Both the position numbers and the translations under genes were made by a program. A DNA stretch of 64,000 nucleotides from Demequina salsinemoris (GTDB taxonomy: Bacteria; Actinomycetota; Actinomycetes; Actinomycetales; Demequinaceae): assembly GCF_000974805.1 (NCBI RefSeq), contig NZ_BBQZ01000003.1, forward strand, positions 124,001-188,000, written 5' to 3'. Positions within the stretch are counted from its first letter, which is position 1. Each line of letters starts with the position of its first letter. Of this stretch, positions 40,464-50,374 are shown one piece after another. A model generated the notes under the pieces. That model ran no database searches. It saw nothing but the letters and a program-made list of their open reading frames with translations, and was not told the origin of the DNA.

Positions 40464-40597
40464 GCAGGAAACGAGGCATTTGATCGTAAGGTTCCCGGCG
40501 GCTCGCTGTCGATGCGAAAGGTCCCGGTCGTCCTCGCCGTGGGCGCATCAGGGCATGCGGTCGGGCGGTGCTGTCGCGACCGCGGCCCGGGCCGCGA

Positions 40598-42310
40598 TCA
40601 CGGCTCCTCGCGGTACGGGTCGAGCGCCTGGAGCGAAGCGATGTGCAGATAGGCGGCGCCCTCGTCGAGGACCTCCGAGGGTGCGCTCGACTCGGCCCGG
40701 GCCGTGACCGCGGGGGCGTCGGCATCGTCCTTGGTCATGCTGGGCGCGGAGGCGCTCGTTCCGGGCACCGAGGCGGCGAGCGCGGCATCCGCGTGACGCG
40801 CGGCCTGCTGGCCGACGCTCCACGCAGCCGCGATCGAGCGCGGCGCGGTGCGCTCGGTGCGACGGGCCCACTCGTCGCGCCGGTCGCGGAGAGCCTGACG
40901 TCGTTCGAGAGCCGTGCGGACGCTGCGCGAGACGCCGAGGCGGTGACGCAGGCGCGGATCCACGGTCGCGACAAGGACGGCGGCGACGCCGGTGAGGGCG
41001 AGCGACACGAGGGGAAGCGCGGCGAGGCCGAACGCCCCGAGGACGGCTCCTCCGATGATCGGGCCGACGGCCGCACCCGAGTTGGAGGTCATCATGAAGG
41101 TGCTCGCGCCAAGGTCCGTGCGCCACGGGGTGTGGCGCATCGCCCAGTTGAGCAGCGCCGCGACGAGCGCCGCCCAGCCGGCGGCCTGGAAGATCTGCCC
41201 GCCGACGGCGCCCCACGCCGTGCCCGTCGCGAGCAACACCCAGGCGATGCCGATGCCGACGACCCCCAGCCCGACGGAGTGGACGGCGCGCCGCGCGAGG
41301 TGCGGGCCGATCGCGAGCGTCGATGCGACGCCGAGGACGCCGCCGAGGGCGAACAGCACGGGGAGGGTCGCCTTCGGCATCCCCGCGACGTCCGTGACGT
41401 ACGACGCGATGTAGGTCCACGTCGCCGACATCGCGACCTGCGCGGTGAAGGTCACGGCGAGCACCCGCGCGAAGTTCCTCATCGAGGGCACGTCGCCGCG
41501 GGTGTGCTCCGGCGCCGGGGGCAGGTCGTCGTCGGGGTCGACGGAGTCGTCTCGCACCGGCCGGGGGAGGGTGAGCGCGAGTGCGACCACGAGCACGACT
41601 CCGAGCGCGGCGAAGCCCCAGTAGGGCGCCTGCCAGCCCAGATGCTCTCCCGCGATCGTGACGAGCGGGGTGCCGACGACGCCGGCGGCGGCGCCGCCGA
41701 CCATGATGCGCGTGACCGTCATCGCACGCAGGTGCGGGGCGAACAGGTTCGCCGCGGTCGGGGCGACGAGCGCCCAGAACAGCGCGTGTGCGGCCGCCGA
41801 GACGATGCGTCCCCCGGCGAGCTGGGCGAACGATCCGGCGGTCGCGGCGATGGTCACGCCCGTGGTCCACAGGGCGAGGGTCGCGGTGAGCGTGGTGCGC
41901 GGCGAGAGCCGCGCGGTGAGCAGGGTGAGCGGCACCGCCGCGACGACGACGGTGAGCGCGAAGGCCGTCGCGAGCAGCCCGACCTGGGCCACGGGGACGC
42001 CGAGCCCCGTCGCGATCGAGGGGCTGAGCGCGATGATCGAGGCCTCGTTCGCGCCCGTCGCGAAGGCGCCGGCGGCGAGGACGAGCAGCGCGGCGTGGGC
42101 CCGGCGCGGGGAGAGGGTGAGTGCGGCGAGGGAGCGGACCGCGCGCTCGGGCTCGTCGATGACGACGGCCTCGGCACCGCCGACGACCGGGATCGCGGCG
42201 GTCGTGGGCTCGGGCTCGATCGACTCGGGACGGGCTCCACGCTGCTCGGGCGCGCGTGCGAGCAGCTCATCGAGCGCGGGCAGCTCAAGCGTGCGGGTGT
42301 GGGAGGACAA
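40598..42310 (-). CDS. MFS transporter with long cytoplasmic tail (copy 2)
   Basis: A 570-residue paralogue of the 38455 gene. It also starts from TTG (TGGAG ribosome binding site), has TRTLELPALDELL at the N-terminus, SPRRAHAALLVLAAGAFATG at the first helix and the terminal motif SLQALDPYREEP. The transporter core is highly similar, including MRHTPWRTDLGAS (copy 1: MRHTPWRTDIGSS), so the pair arose by tandem duplication, and the variable linker before the terminal motif has diverged most. Substrate unknown. Confidence 0.88.
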   Translation of the reverse strand: MSSHTRTLELPALDELLARAPEQRGARPESIEPEPTTAAIPVVGGAEAVVIDEPERAVRSLAALTLSPRRAHAALLVLAAGAFATGANEASIIALSPSIATGLGVPVAQVGLLATAFALTVVVAAVPLTLLTARLSPRTTLTATLALWTTGVTIAATAGSFAQLAGGRIVSAAAHALFWALVAPTAANLFAPHLRAMTVTRIMVGGAAAGVVGTPLVTIAGEHLGWQAPYWGFAALGVVLVVALALTLPRPVRDDSVDPDDDLPPAPEHTRGDVPSMRNFARVLAVTFTAQVAMSATWTYIASYVTDVAGMPKATLPVLFALGGVLGVASTLAIGPHLARRAVHSVGLGVVGIGIAWVLLATGTAWGAVGGQIFQAAGWAALVAALLNWAMRHTPWRTDLGASTFMMTSNSGAAVGPIIGGAVLGAFGLAALPLVSLALTGVAAVLVATVDPRLRHRLGVSRSVRTALERRQALRDRRDEWARRTERTAPRSIAAAWSVGQQAARHADAALAASVPGTSASAPSMTKDDADAPAVTARAESSAPSEVLDEGAAYLHIASLQALDPYREEP

Positions 42311-42404
42311 GGCGGGGCTCCAGGTGCGGGGACGTGAGGCAAGGGGACGAACGTCGCGCCCGCTGGCGGCGGAGGCGGCGTGTGAAGGGCAACGCCGCCC
42401 GGCC

Positions 42405-42420
42405 GGATCGCAAGGGATCC
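42405..42420. promoter_or_regulatory. Palindrome GGATC-GCAAG-GGATCC upstream of MFS copy 2
   Basis: It matches the element before MFS copy 1 in sequence and in distance from the start codon (about 95-110 nt). Conservation outside the coding region of two diverged paralogues argues for regulatory function. Confidence 0.45.
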
Positions 42421-42560
42421 CGATATGGGTTCAACCAGAGGCTCTAGGGTAGGCATTCCCCTGGACATCTGTCGAGGAGCAGGTGACGCGTCTCACAGTT
42501 CTCTGCGGGAACTCTCGTCTCCTCCTCAGACGGACGCGAACGTCGCCGGACCGCGCCCGC

Positions 42561-42566
42561 TACACT
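42561..42566 (+). promoter_or_regulatory. -10 box (TACACT) of the ileS transcript
   Basis: TACACT sits about 25 nt upstream of the T-box specifier region, placing the transcription start near 42573. The -35 region is poorly conserved. Confidence 0.45.
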
Positions 42567-42572
42567 TGTCCC

Positions 42573-42800
42573 ACCAGCGTCGACCCGGCCATCACCGGCG
42601 AGCTTGCGGAAGAAACCCGGCCACGAGGCGGGGGAGTAGAACCGCACGGGCAGCCCGTCACAGCGTCCGTCCCGTGGAAGCGGGGCACGAGCGGCCGCGA
42701 TCCGCCTGCACGGCAGGGGAGAGCGGCAAGCGAGGTGGTACCGCGCGAGCGGACCGGTCACGGCCGGGCCCGAGCGTCCTCGCAGAGCGGTCCTGAGGCA
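42573..42800 (+). ncRNA. T-box riboswitch leader of ileS
   Basis: The leader contains an Ile specifier candidate (ATC at 42591-42593 within GGCCATCACCGGCGAGC) and the AAGAA stretch typical of the short actinobacterial stem I, then the T-box core GAGGTGGTACCGCG (about 42733-42746) whose TGGT (42736-42739) would pair with the 3' end of uncharged tRNA-Ile, and the following GCGTCCTCGC (42774-42783). No terminator T-run follows, and the ribosome binding site AAGGAAAG lies close to the ATG, so control is expected at translation initiation, as known for actinobacterial ileS T-boxes. Confidence 0.93.
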
Positions 42801-42879
42801 ACCAGCCCCAGGATCCCCGAGTCGACGCACCACCGAAGACGCCTCACGAAGGCGTCGTCATCCGAAGGAAAGCCTCCAC

Positions 42880-45800
42880 ATGGCCGACGCCCGCTATCCG
42901 CTGCACCGTCCCGACGCCGAGGTCCCCGCCTCGCCGAGCTTCCCCTCCATCGAGGAGGACGTGCTCGCCTACTGGAAGGCCGACGACACCTTCCAGGCGT
43001 CGATCGACAACCGGGCGACGGAAGAGGAGTTCGTCTTCTACGACGGCCCTCCGTTCGCCAACGGACTGCCGCACTACGGCCACCTCCTCACGGGCTACGT
43101 CAAGGACGTCGTGCCCCGCTTCGAGACGATGCGCGGCAAGAAGGTCGAGCGCCGCTTCGGCTGGGACACCCACGGCCTTCCTGCCGAGCTCGAGGCCGAG
43201 CGCATCCTCGGCATCACCGACAAGTCGCAGATCGAGGAGATGGGCATCGCCCAGTTCAACGACGCCTGCAAGACCTCGGTGCTCAAGTACACGAAGGAGT
43301 GGGAGGAGTACGTCACCCGCCAGGCGCGCTGGGTCGACTTCGAGAACGACTACAAGACGCTCGACGTGACCTTCATGGAGTCCGTCATCTGGGGCTTCAA
43401 GACCCTGTACGACAAGGGCCTCGCCTACGAGGGCTTCCGTGTCCTCCCGTACTGCTGGCGCGACGAGACGCCGCTGTCCAACCACGAGCTGCGCATGGAC
43501 GACGACGTCTACGCGATGCGCCAGGACCCCGCGCTCACCGTCACCTTCCCGCTGATCGACGCACCCGGCGACCTCGCGGGCACCGAGCTGGTCGTCTGGA
43601 CCACGACGCCCTGGACCCTGCCCAGCAACCTCGCCGCCGCCGTCGGCGCCGACATCGACTACGTCATCGTGCGCCCGGTCGAGGGCGCGTTCGCGGGCCG
43701 CAAGCTCGTCTTCGCCGCCTCTCGCGTCGGCAGCTACGCGCGCGAGCTCGGCGAGGGCTACGAGACCCTCGCGACCGTTAAGGGAGCCGAGTTCGAGGGC
43801 CTCCAGTACACCCCGCCGTTCCCGCACTTCGTGGGAGGCGACAACGCCCACCGTGCCTGGACCGCCGACTTCGTCTCGACCGAGGACGGTACCGGGCTCG
43901 TTCACATGGCCCCCTACGGTGAGGACGACCTCGCGCTGCTCGGCGCGAAGGGCGTGCACCCGGTCGAGACCGTCGACGCGAAGGGCCGCTTCACGAGCCT
44001 CGTCCCCGAATACCAGGGGATCCAGGTCTTCGAGGCGAACAAGCAGATCATCGCGGACCTCAAGGAGGCCGGCGTCGTCGTCCGCCACGAGACGTACGAC
44101 CACAGCTACCCGCACTGCTGGCGCTGCCGCAACCCGCTGATCTACAAGCCCGTGAGCTCGTGGTTCATCCGCGTAACCGAGTTCCGCGACCGCATGGTGG
44201 GCCTCAACGAGGACATCACGTGGGTGCCCGAGCACATCAAGCACGGGCAGTTCGGCAAGTGGCTCGAGGGCGCGCGCGACTGGTCCGTGTCCCGCAACCG
44301 CTACTTCGGCACGCCGATCCCGGTGTGGGTGTCGGACGACCCCGAGCACCCGCGCATCGACGTGTACGGCTCGCTCGCGGAGCTCGAGGCGGACTTCGGC
44401 CGTCTCCCGCTCGACGAGAACGGCGAGCCGAACCTGCATCGTCCCTACATCGACGACCTCACGCGCCCCAACCCGGACGACCCGACCGGCGCCTCGACGA
44501 TGCGCCGCATCCCCGACGTCCTCGATGTGTGGTTCGACTCGGGCTCGATGCCGTTCGCGCAGGTGCACTACCCGTTCGAGAACCGCGAGTGGTTCGACAG
44601 CCACAACCCGGCGGACTTCATCGTCGAGTACATCGGCCAGACCCGCGGCTGGTTCTACGTGATGCACACGCTCGCGACGGCGCTGTTCGACCGCCCGGCG
44701 TTCACCACGTGCATCTCGCACGGCATCGTCCTGGGCGACGACGGCACCAAGATGTCCAAGTCGCGTCGCAACTACCCGGACGTCAACGAGGTCTTCCACC
44801 GCGACGGCTCCGACGCGATGCGCTGGTTCCTCATGGGCTCGCCGATCCTGCGCGGTGGCAACCTCATCGTCACCGAGCAGGGCATCCGCGAGGGCGTCCG
44901 CCAGGTGATGCTGCCGCTGTGGTCCACGTACTACTTCTTCACCCTGTACGCGGGCGCGGCCAACAAGGGCGCGGGGCTGCTCGGCAAGAAGGTCATCCCC
45001 GAGCGCGTCGCGTCGCTGCCCGTCATGGACCGCTACGTGCTCGCGAAGACCGCGGAGCTCGTCGACACCGTCACCGAGCAGATGGACGCGTTCGACGTGC
45101 CCGGAGCCTCCGACGCGCTCGCGCAGTACATGGACCTGCTCACCAACTGGTACGTCCGCACCCAGCGCGACCGCTTCTGGGACGAGGACCGCGACGCGTT
45201 CGACACGCTCTACACCGTGCTCGAGACCGTCTCCCGCCTCGCCGCGCCGCTCCTGCCGCTCACGACCGAGGAGGTCTGGCGCGGGCTCACGGGCGAGCGC
45301 TCGGTGCACCTCACCGACTACCCGGTCGCCCCGAAGGCCTGGCACGACGACACGCTTGGGGCCACGATGGACCAGGTCCGGGAGGTCGTCTCCTCGGCTC
45401 ACGCGCTGCGGAAGAAGGAGCAGATCCGCGTGCGTCAGCCGCTGCCCTCGCTCGAGGTCGCCGTGGCGGACCCGGCCGCGCTGGAGTCCTACGCCTCGCT
45501 GATCGCATCCGAGCTCAACGTCAAGGCCGTGTCGCTCGTGACAGAGGCCGAGTTCACGGAGGCCAACCCGGTCGAGCGTCGCCTCACCGTCAATGCCCGC
45601 GCGGCCGGCCCGCGCATCGGCAAGAACGTCCAGGCCGCGATCAAGGGCTCCAAGACCGGCGACTGGTCCGAGGCGGACGGCGTGGTCACGTCGGGAGGCA
45701 TCGCGTTGGTCGAGGGCGAGTACGAGCTCGTCACCGTCATCGGCGGGGAAGGGGACGATGCGCTGGTCGCCTCGGTCCTCGCGGGCGGTGGCTTCGTCGC

Positions 45801-46047
45801 GCTCGACACCGTGCTGACCCCCGAGCTCGAGGCCGAGGGCTTCGCGCGCGACCTGATCCGCGCGATCCAGGACGAGCGCAAGGCCGCGGGCCTCAACGTC
45901 GGCGATCGCATCGTCCTCACGCTCACCGTGCCCGCCGAGCGCGTGGCCGCGGTCGAGACGCACCGCGACCTCATCGCGGGCGAGGTGCTCGCGACCGAGG
46001 TCGTCGTGACCGAGGGCGATCAGGCGATCGCGGTCGCGAAGGCTTGA
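42880..46047 (+). CDS. ileS: Isoleucyl-tRNA synthetase (type 2)
   Basis: A 1055-residue class I synthetase. The HIGH motif is HYGH in [14 protein letters not shown] (residues about 64-67), and KMSKS is intact in [10 protein letters not shown] (about 623-628). The editing domain ([13 protein letters not shown]) lies between, and the anticodon-binding domain follows (residues about 690-850). The HYGH form and length mark the eukaryote-like type 2 IleRS, which is generally less sensitive to mupirocin. It charges tRNA-Ile and is controlled by the T-box leader upstream. AAGGAAAG lies 10 nt before the ATG. Confidence 0.97.
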   Translation: MADARYPLHRPDAEVPASPSFPSIEEDVLAYWKADDTFQASIDNRATEEEFVFYDGPPFANGLPHYGHLLTGYVKDVVPRFETMRGKKVERRFGWDTHGLPAELEAERILGITDKSQIEEMGIAQFNDACKTSVLKYTKEWEEYVTRQARWVDFENDYKTLDVTFMESVIWGFKTLYDKGLAYEGFRVLPYCWRDETPLSNHELRMDDDVYAMRQDPALTVTFPLIDAPGDLAGTELVVWTTTPWTLPSNLAAAVGADIDYVIVRPVEGAFAGRKLVFAASRVGSYARELGEGYETLATVKGAEFEGLQYTPPFPHFVGGDNAHRAWTADFVSTEDGTGLVHMAPYGEDDLALLGAKGVHPVETVDAKGRFTSLVPEYQGIQVFEANKQIIADLKEAGVVVRHETYDHSYPHCWRCRNPLIYKPVSSWFIRVTEFRDRMVGLNEDITWVPEHIKHGQFGKWLEGARDWSVSRNRYFGTPIPVWVSDDPEHPRIDVYGSLAELEADFGRLPLDENGEPNLHRPYIDDLTRPNPDDPTGASTMRRIPDVLDVWFDSGSMPFAQVHYPFENREWFDSHNPADFIVEYIGQTRGWFYVMHTLATALFDRPAFTTCISHGIVLGDDGTKMSKSRRNYPDVNEVFHRDGSDAMRWFLMGSPILRGGNLIVTEQGIREGVRQVMLPLWSTYYFFTLYAGAANKGAGLLGKKVIPERVASLPVMDRYVLAKTAELVDTVTEQMDAFDVPGASDALAQYMDLLTNWYVRTQRDRFWDEDRDAFDTLYTVLETVSRLAAPLLPLTTEEVWRGLTGERSVHLTDYPVAPKAWHDDTLGATMDQVREVVSSAHALRKKEQIRVRQPLPSLEVAVADPAALESYASLIASELNVKAVSLVTEAEFTEANPVERRLTVNARAAGPRIGKNVQAAIKGSKTGDWSEADGVVTSGGIALVEGEYELVTVIGGEGDDALVASVLAGGGFVALDTVLTPELEAEGFARDLIRAIQDERKAAGLNVGDRIVLTLTVPAERVAAVETHRDLIAGEVLATEVVVTEGDQAIAVAKA

Positions 46048-46076
46048 CGGACCGGATTCTCGACGAGGAGGACGAC

Positions 46077-46901
46077 ATGACGGTGCTGATCACGGCGGGC
46101 GAGCTCGCCGAGGAGATGGCGAGCGCGCACCCGCCGCTCGTGCTCGATGTGCGGTGGGCGCTCACCCAGCCCGACGGGCGCGCCGAGTTCGAGGCGGGCC
46201 ACGTCCCGGGCGCGGTCTACGTGGATCTCGAGACCGAGCTGTCGACCCACGGCGAGCCGACCGCCGGCCGCCACCCGCTTCCCTCGCGTGAGCGCCTCGA
46301 GAAGGCCGCGCGCGCGTGGGGCCTGAATGACGGCATGCGCGTCGTCGTCATGGACGGCGGGCCGTCCTTCGGTGCGTCCCGTGCCTGGTGGCTCCTGCGT
46401 CACGCTGGCGTCGATGTGCGGATCCTCGACGGCGGCTTCCCCGCGTGGGCCGAGCTCGCGCTGCCGATCGAGCAGGGGTCCGCGATGCCGCTGGCCGGCC
46501 ATGCGACGCTTTCTTGGGGTCACATGCCCGTGATCACCGCGGACGAGGCGGGCGCCTATCAGGGGCTGCTTCTCGATGCGAGGGCTGGCGAGCGGTACCG
46601 CGGCGAGGTCGAGCCGATGGACCCCGTCGCCGGTCACATCCCCGGGGCGGTCAACGCGCCCACGACCGAGAACTCCGAGCTCGACGGCCGGTTCAAGCCG
46701 GCCGCGGCGCTCACCGCGCGCTTCGCCGAGCTCACGACCGATCCCGGGGCGATCGCGGTGTACTGCGGCTCCGGGGTGACCGCCGCGCACCAGATCGCCG
46801 CGATGGAGATCGCGGGCATCACGGATGTCGCCCTCTATCCAGGATCGTGGTCGGCGTGGTCGAACATGGGCCGGCCCGTGGCCACAGGAGAAACGCCCTG
46901 A
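46077..46901 (+). CDS. Thiosulphate/3-mercaptopyruvate sulphurtransferase (two rhodanese domains)
   Basis: A 274-residue protein of two rhodanese domains. The N-terminal, inactive domain has LVLDVRWAL and AGHVPGAVYVDLE; the C-terminal domain has LLLDARAGERYRG, GHIPGAVNAP and the active-site loop VYCGSGVTAAH with Cys230. The CGSGVTA loop is the usual form in actinobacterial SseA-type enzymes. It transfers sulphur from a donor such as thiosulphate or mercaptopyruvate to a thiophile. It starts 29 nt after ileS and could be co-transcribed with it. Confidence 0.92.
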   Translation: MTVLITAGELAEEMASAHPPLVLDVRWALTQPDGRAEFEAGHVPGAVYVDLETELSTHGEPTAGRHPLPSRERLEKAARAWGLNDGMRVVVMDGGPSFGASRAWWLLRHAGVDVRILDGGFPAWAELALPIEQGSAMPLAGHATLSWGHMPVITADEAGAYQGLLLDARAGERYRGEVEPMDPVAGHIPGAVNAPTTENSELDGRFKPAAALTARFAELTTDPGAIAVYCGSGVTAAHQIAAMEIAGITDVALYPGSWSAWSNMGRPVATGETP

Positions 46902-46968
46902 GCCTCGCTCGACGGCGACGTGGCATCTCGTGTCATGATGGTGTCACGACGCGAGATCGGGGGATCTC

Positions 46969-47148
46969 ATGGGGGCAGTACGGCACCGGCACGATGTCAT
47001 CGGGCCGAGCGACCTGGGCGGCGCGCGACGCCATCCCCGGTCCGACCGCGCGAGGGGATGGGTCGAGAGGATGCCCCGGGTCACCCTGGCGAACCTGTTC
47101 GCCGTGACCGGCACCGTGCTCATCGTCGCGGGGCTGCTTGTGCGCTGA
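46969..47148 (+). CDS. Small single-pass membrane protein (59 residues)
   Basis: A 59-codon frame with ATG at 46969 preceded by GGGGGA. The first 38 residues are polar and basic (VRHRHDVIG, ARRHPRSDRARGW), and residues about 38-58 form one hydrophobic helix (TLANLFAVTGTVLIVAGLLV) ending in Arg. The pattern of a basic cytoplasmic head and a single C-terminal helix is that of a tail-anchored small protein. No homologue recognised. It fills the gap between the rhodanese gene and the convergent aminotransferase gene. Confidence 0.5.
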   Translation: MGAVRHRHDVIGPSDLGGARRHPRSDRARGWVERMPRVTLANLFAVTGTVLIVAGLLVR

Positions 47149-47180
47149 GCCCGATGCGCTGAGCCCCGTGGGGACCCGCG

Positions 47181-48080
47181 CTACAGCGTGCCGGCGAGGA
47201 TGAGCCGGATCGCCGCCGTCGTGAGCCGCTCGTCGACCTTGTAGCGGCGCCCGTCCAGCGTGTGGAGCGGCCGCAGCAGGAAGCCGGAGTCCGCGAGCCA
47301 CAGCGCGTCAGCGGTGGCGAGCTCGTCGTGGTGGATGTCGCGGTACTCGCACGTGAGGCCGAGCGACTCGAACGCCTCGAACGCCGCGCGTTGCGCGGTG
47401 CCGTGCAGGAGGCCTCCGGTGACCGCGGGCGTGCTGATGACCTCGCCCTGACGGATCAGCAGGGTCGAGCGGGGAGCCTCGAGGACGTACCCGTCCGTGG
47501 TGATGAAGAGGACCTCCTCGGCGCCCAGCGTGCGGGCATGCCGCAGCGCGGCCATGTTGACCGAGTAGGACAGCGTCTTGGCGCCGATCGTCAGCCACGG
47601 CGCAGTCTCGCCGATGCCGAGCGGGTAGCCGCGCGTCAGGGTCACGGCCGACGTTCCCTCGCGGCGGGCCTCCGTGGGGTCCGGGAAGTCGTAGGCGAGC
47701 GCGAAGCCGAGCGGACGGCCCGGGGGTGCCGCGAGCGCATCCTCCTCGCCGCGTGTGTAGACGATCTTGCACAGGGCCGTCACGGGGGTGCGCTCAAGGT
47801 TGTCGAGGAGGTCACCGACGGCGAGGGTGATCGCCATGCGGAAGGCCGCGAGGTCGGGGCTCGGCAGGTCCATGAGCCTCGCCGACTGCGCGAGGCGCTC
47901 GAGATGGGGCTCCAGGTCGAGCATCCGACCGTGGTGGACGCCGACGGTCTCGAACACGCCGTCGCCGCGGGTCAGGCCGAGATCCGTGGCCGTCGCGATC
48001 GGCGTCTCAGGGTCGATCACCCGGGTGCGCTCGGGAGGCATCCCGATCGCCGGAGTGCCGCAGAGGACGAGCGTGCGCAT
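47181..48080 (-). CDS. pabC: Class IV aminotransferase / aminodeoxychorismate lyase-like
   Basis: A 299-residue fold-type IV PLP enzyme. RGDGVFETVGVHHGR near residue 38 and the PLP-binding Lys in IGAKTLSYSVNMAALR, followed by EVLFITTDGYVLEAPRSTLLI, are typical. The arrangement fits aminodeoxychorismate lyase (4-aminobenzoate formation for folate), and two folC genes lie just downstream, but branched-chain or D-amino acid transaminases share these motifs. AAGGGAG precedes the ATG. Assignment to PabC is therefore probable, not certain. Confidence 0.78.
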   Translation of the reverse strand: MRTLVLCGTPAIGMPPERTRVIDPETPIATATDLGLTRGDGVFETVGVHHGRMLDLEPHLERLAQSARLMDLPSPDLAAFRMAITLAVGDLLDNLERTPVTALCKIVYTRGEEDALAAPPGRPLGFALAYDFPDPTEARREGTSAVTLTRGYPLGIGETAPWLTIGAKTLSYSVNMAALRHARTLGAEEVLFITTDGYVLEAPRSTLLIRQGEVISTPAVTGGLLHGTAQRAAFEAFESLGLTCEYRDIHHDELATADALWLADSGFLLRPLHTLDGRRYKVDERLTTAAIRLILAGTL

Positions 48081-48156
48081 GTGGCTCCCTTCGATTCAGC
48101 CAACCTATCGCCTCCTTGCCGCTGCGTGGGAGGATGGCGAGGGGAAAGGGGTGTCG

Positions 48157-48717
48157 ATGACATCACAGGCGGGATGGCGCATCGTCCATGGCCGAGCGCG
48201 CTACTGGGACGGCGACCAGTGGGTCGGAGGCGACTTCGACCCCGAGACCATCTCGTCGCAGATGCTCGCCAAGGAGGCGGGATCCGCCGCGCCCTCCGTC
48301 GCGTCCACCTACCAGCCCGCCGCGCCGTCCTCACCATACGGCGGCATGGCAGCGGCGCCAGCACCCACACCGACAGCGCCTCCGCGCCCGCCTCAGGGAT
48401 CAACCGGGGCGCGTCCCGCGCCGGTGGCATACCCCGATCCCACGTCCCCGCAATGGATGGCGGACCTTGTCCAGGGCAGGCTCCCCGGGACGACGTCCCC
48501 GGGGGCGCGCCCGGCTCCTCCCGCATCGTCCTCGCCGTCCTCCGGGGCGGCCGGATCGCCCACCGCGATGCCACGCGCCCCGCTGGGGGCCAACCCTCCC
48601 CAGACGCCCGCGTCTCAGGCTGACGCGGGGCGCAAGGTGAAGCGCCTGATCGGCTTCATCGTGGGCGGCTGGATCCTCATCCAGATCCTGGGCGGGCTGC
48701 TCGGCCAGCTCGACTGA
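48157..48717 (+). CDS. Pro/Ala-rich tail-anchored protein with a WDG motif
   Basis: A 186-residue protein. The N-terminus WRIVHGRARYWDGDQWVGGDFDP resembles the short Trp-rich DUF2510 unit found in two nearby genes. A long Pro/Ala/Ser-rich linker (residues about 45-150) leads to one C-terminal helix (RLIGFIVGGWILIQILGGLLGQL). It is therefore a cytoplasmic protein anchored by its C-terminus. GAGGGGAAAGGGG precedes the start; a GTG two codons upstream is an alternative. Function unknown. Confidence 0.65.
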   Translation: MTSQAGWRIVHGRARYWDGDQWVGGDFDPETISSQMLAKEAGSAAPSVASTYQPAAPSSPYGGMAAAPAPTPTAPPRPPQGSTGARPAPVAYPDPTSPQWMADLVQGRLPGTTSPGARPAPPASSSPSSGAAGSPTAMPRAPLGANPPQTPASQADAGRKVKRLIGFIVGGWILIQILGGLLGQLD

Positions 48718-48722
48718 GACCT

Positions 48723-48759
48723 CCCCGGTGACGACGCGGTGACCACCGCGATCACGGGG
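48723..48759 (+). terminator. Compound hairpin after the Pro-rich gene
   Basis: An inner stem CGCGGT-GACC-ACCGCG (48735-48750) is enclosed by an outer pairing of CCCCGGTGA with TCACGGGG. It begins 6 nt after the stop codon. No T tract follows, as is common in this genome. Confidence 0.5.
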
Positions 48760-48877
48760 CCTCCTCGACGCGCGAAAAGGTTGCTGTAGCAGGGGAGATG
48801 AAGGCGCGCTCGGTGTCGTCGAAAATCGCTCCCGAGAATGGTCATGAGCATGCCTTCTCGTGCCTCAGAATTGCTCG

Positions 48878-50332
48878 GTGACCAACGCAGGTTTCCCCCA
48901 GATCAGCCTCTCCGAGGCCGAGCGCGAGATCGACGCGCACATCTTCGCCCGCCACCCCGAGGCCGACCACGAGGCCAAGCTTCTGCGCGTCTCCGAGGCG
49001 CTCGCCATGCTCGGTGATCCGCAGCGCGCGCTGCGGATCGTGCACGTCACCGGCACCAACGGGAAGACCTCCACGAGCCGCATGATCGAGTCGCTCCTGC
49101 GCGCCTCCGGGCTGCGCACGGGCCTCTACACCTCGCCGCATCTCACGACCTTGCGCGAGCGGATCCAGATCGACGGCCGCCCGCTCCCGCAGGAGGACCT
49201 CATCCGTCTGTGGCAGCGCGTCGCCCCCGCGATCCACGCGGTCGATGCCGGCTCCCTCCAGCGCGGCGGTCCTCGCATGAGCTTCTTCGAGGTCCTCACG
49301 GTCCTCGGCTTCACCGCGTACGCCGACGCCGCCGTGGACGTCGCGGTGATCGAGGTAGGCATCGGCGGTCGCCGCGACGCGACCAACGTGGGCGACGGCC
49401 GCGTGGCCGTCCTCACCCCGATGGCGCTCGACCACGACGGCTACTTCACCGGAGGGCTGCCAGGCGTCGCGTCGGAGAAGTGCGGCATCATCAAGCCCGG
49501 CGCCGCCGTGATCTCCGCGATGCAGAAGGACGAGGCCGCGGAGATCATCACCGCTGCCGCGGCTGATCGCGGAGCCTCCGTGTTCTGGGAAGGCGCGCAC
49601 ATGAGCGTTGAGGCGCGACGCGTCGCGCCTGGCGGGCAGATCGTCACGCTGCGCACCGCCGCGGCCACCTACGAGGACATCCATGTCCCGCTGCACGGGG
49701 ACTTCCAGGCGCAGAACGCGCTCACGGCGCTCGCCGCGGTCGAGGTCGCTCTCGGCGATGGGATCCCTCGCTCGCTCGACCCCGACGTCGTCGCCCGAGG
49801 GTTCGCGGCCGCCACCTCGCCGGGTCGGCTCGAGGTCATCGCCGCCGACCCGATCGTCGTCGGCGACGCCGCCCACAACCCGCACGGCATCGAGGCTCTC
49901 GCGCGTTCCCTGCACGAGGCGTTCGGGCTCACCAAGGTCATCGGCGTGGTCGCGGTCCTGGGGGACAAGGACTACGTCGGCATCCTCGACGGGCTCGCGC
50001 CGATCCTGGACCACGCGGTGGTGACCCGCACCGAGTCGCGCCGCGCCCTCGCGATCGACACGCTCGCCGCTCAGGCGCGGGCGTCGATGGGGCAGGAGCG
50101 CGTGACCGTCGCGCCCGACGTTGCCACCGCGCTCGCGGAGGCGCGCGCGCTCGCCGCCGCTCACGGGGAGGGGACGGGAGTGCTCGTCGCGGGGTCCATC
50201 ACGCTCGTGGGCGAGGCCCGCCGCGAGCTCGCGGCGCAGGCGATGGCGCCGGTCACAGAGGCGACGCTGCCGCTCGCTCGCGGAGTGCAGCACGGCGCGT
50301 CGGACGGCAGCGCGGAGCCGCAGCCGGCCTGA
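48878..50332 (+). CDS. folC: Folylpolyglutamate synthase / dihydrofolate synthase (copy 1)
   Basis: A 484-residue Mur-ligase-family enzyme. The P-loop is HVTGTNGKTSTSRMIES, followed by GLYTSPHLTTLRERIQIDGRPL; the second domain carries DAAHNPHGIEAL. It adds glutamate to (dihydro)folate. The GTG at 48878 is preferred as start because it gives exactly the same N-terminal length as the paralogue at 51937 (both reach the SLxEAERE motif at residue 10); a GTG at 48860 is possible. A second folC lies 1.6 kb downstream, separated by two minus-strand genes. Confidence 0.93.
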   Translation: MTNAGFPQISLSEAEREIDAHIFARHPEADHEAKLLRVSEALAMLGDPQRALRIVHVTGTNGKTSTSRMIESLLRASGLRTGLYTSPHLTTLRERIQIDGRPLPQEDLIRLWQRVAPAIHAVDAGSLQRGGPRMSFFEVLTVLGFTAYADAAVDVAVIEVGIGGRRDATNVGDGRVAVLTPMALDHDGYFTGGLPGVASEKCGIIKPGAAVISAMQKDEAAEIITAAAADRGASVFWEGAHMSVEARRVAPGGQIVTLRTAAATYEDIHVPLHGDFQAQNALTALAAVEVALGDGIPRSLDPDVVARGFAAATSPGRLEVIAADPIVVGDAAHNPHGIEALARSLHEAFGLTKVIGVVAVLGDKDYVGILDGLAPILDHAVVTRTESRRALAIDTLAAQARASMGQERVTVAPDVATALAEARALAAAHGEGTGVLVAGSITLVGEARRELAAQAMAPVTEATLPLARGVQHGASDGSAEPQPA

Positions 50333-50374
50333 CGCTCGGGTCCGCGTCGAGCAGCACGGAGCGGACCCGCGACG

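Noticed and set aside
42844..45963. 1039-codon minus-strand open frame opposite ileS
   Set aside because: Shadow of ileS codon bias; ileS motifs and the T-box leader fix the coding strand.
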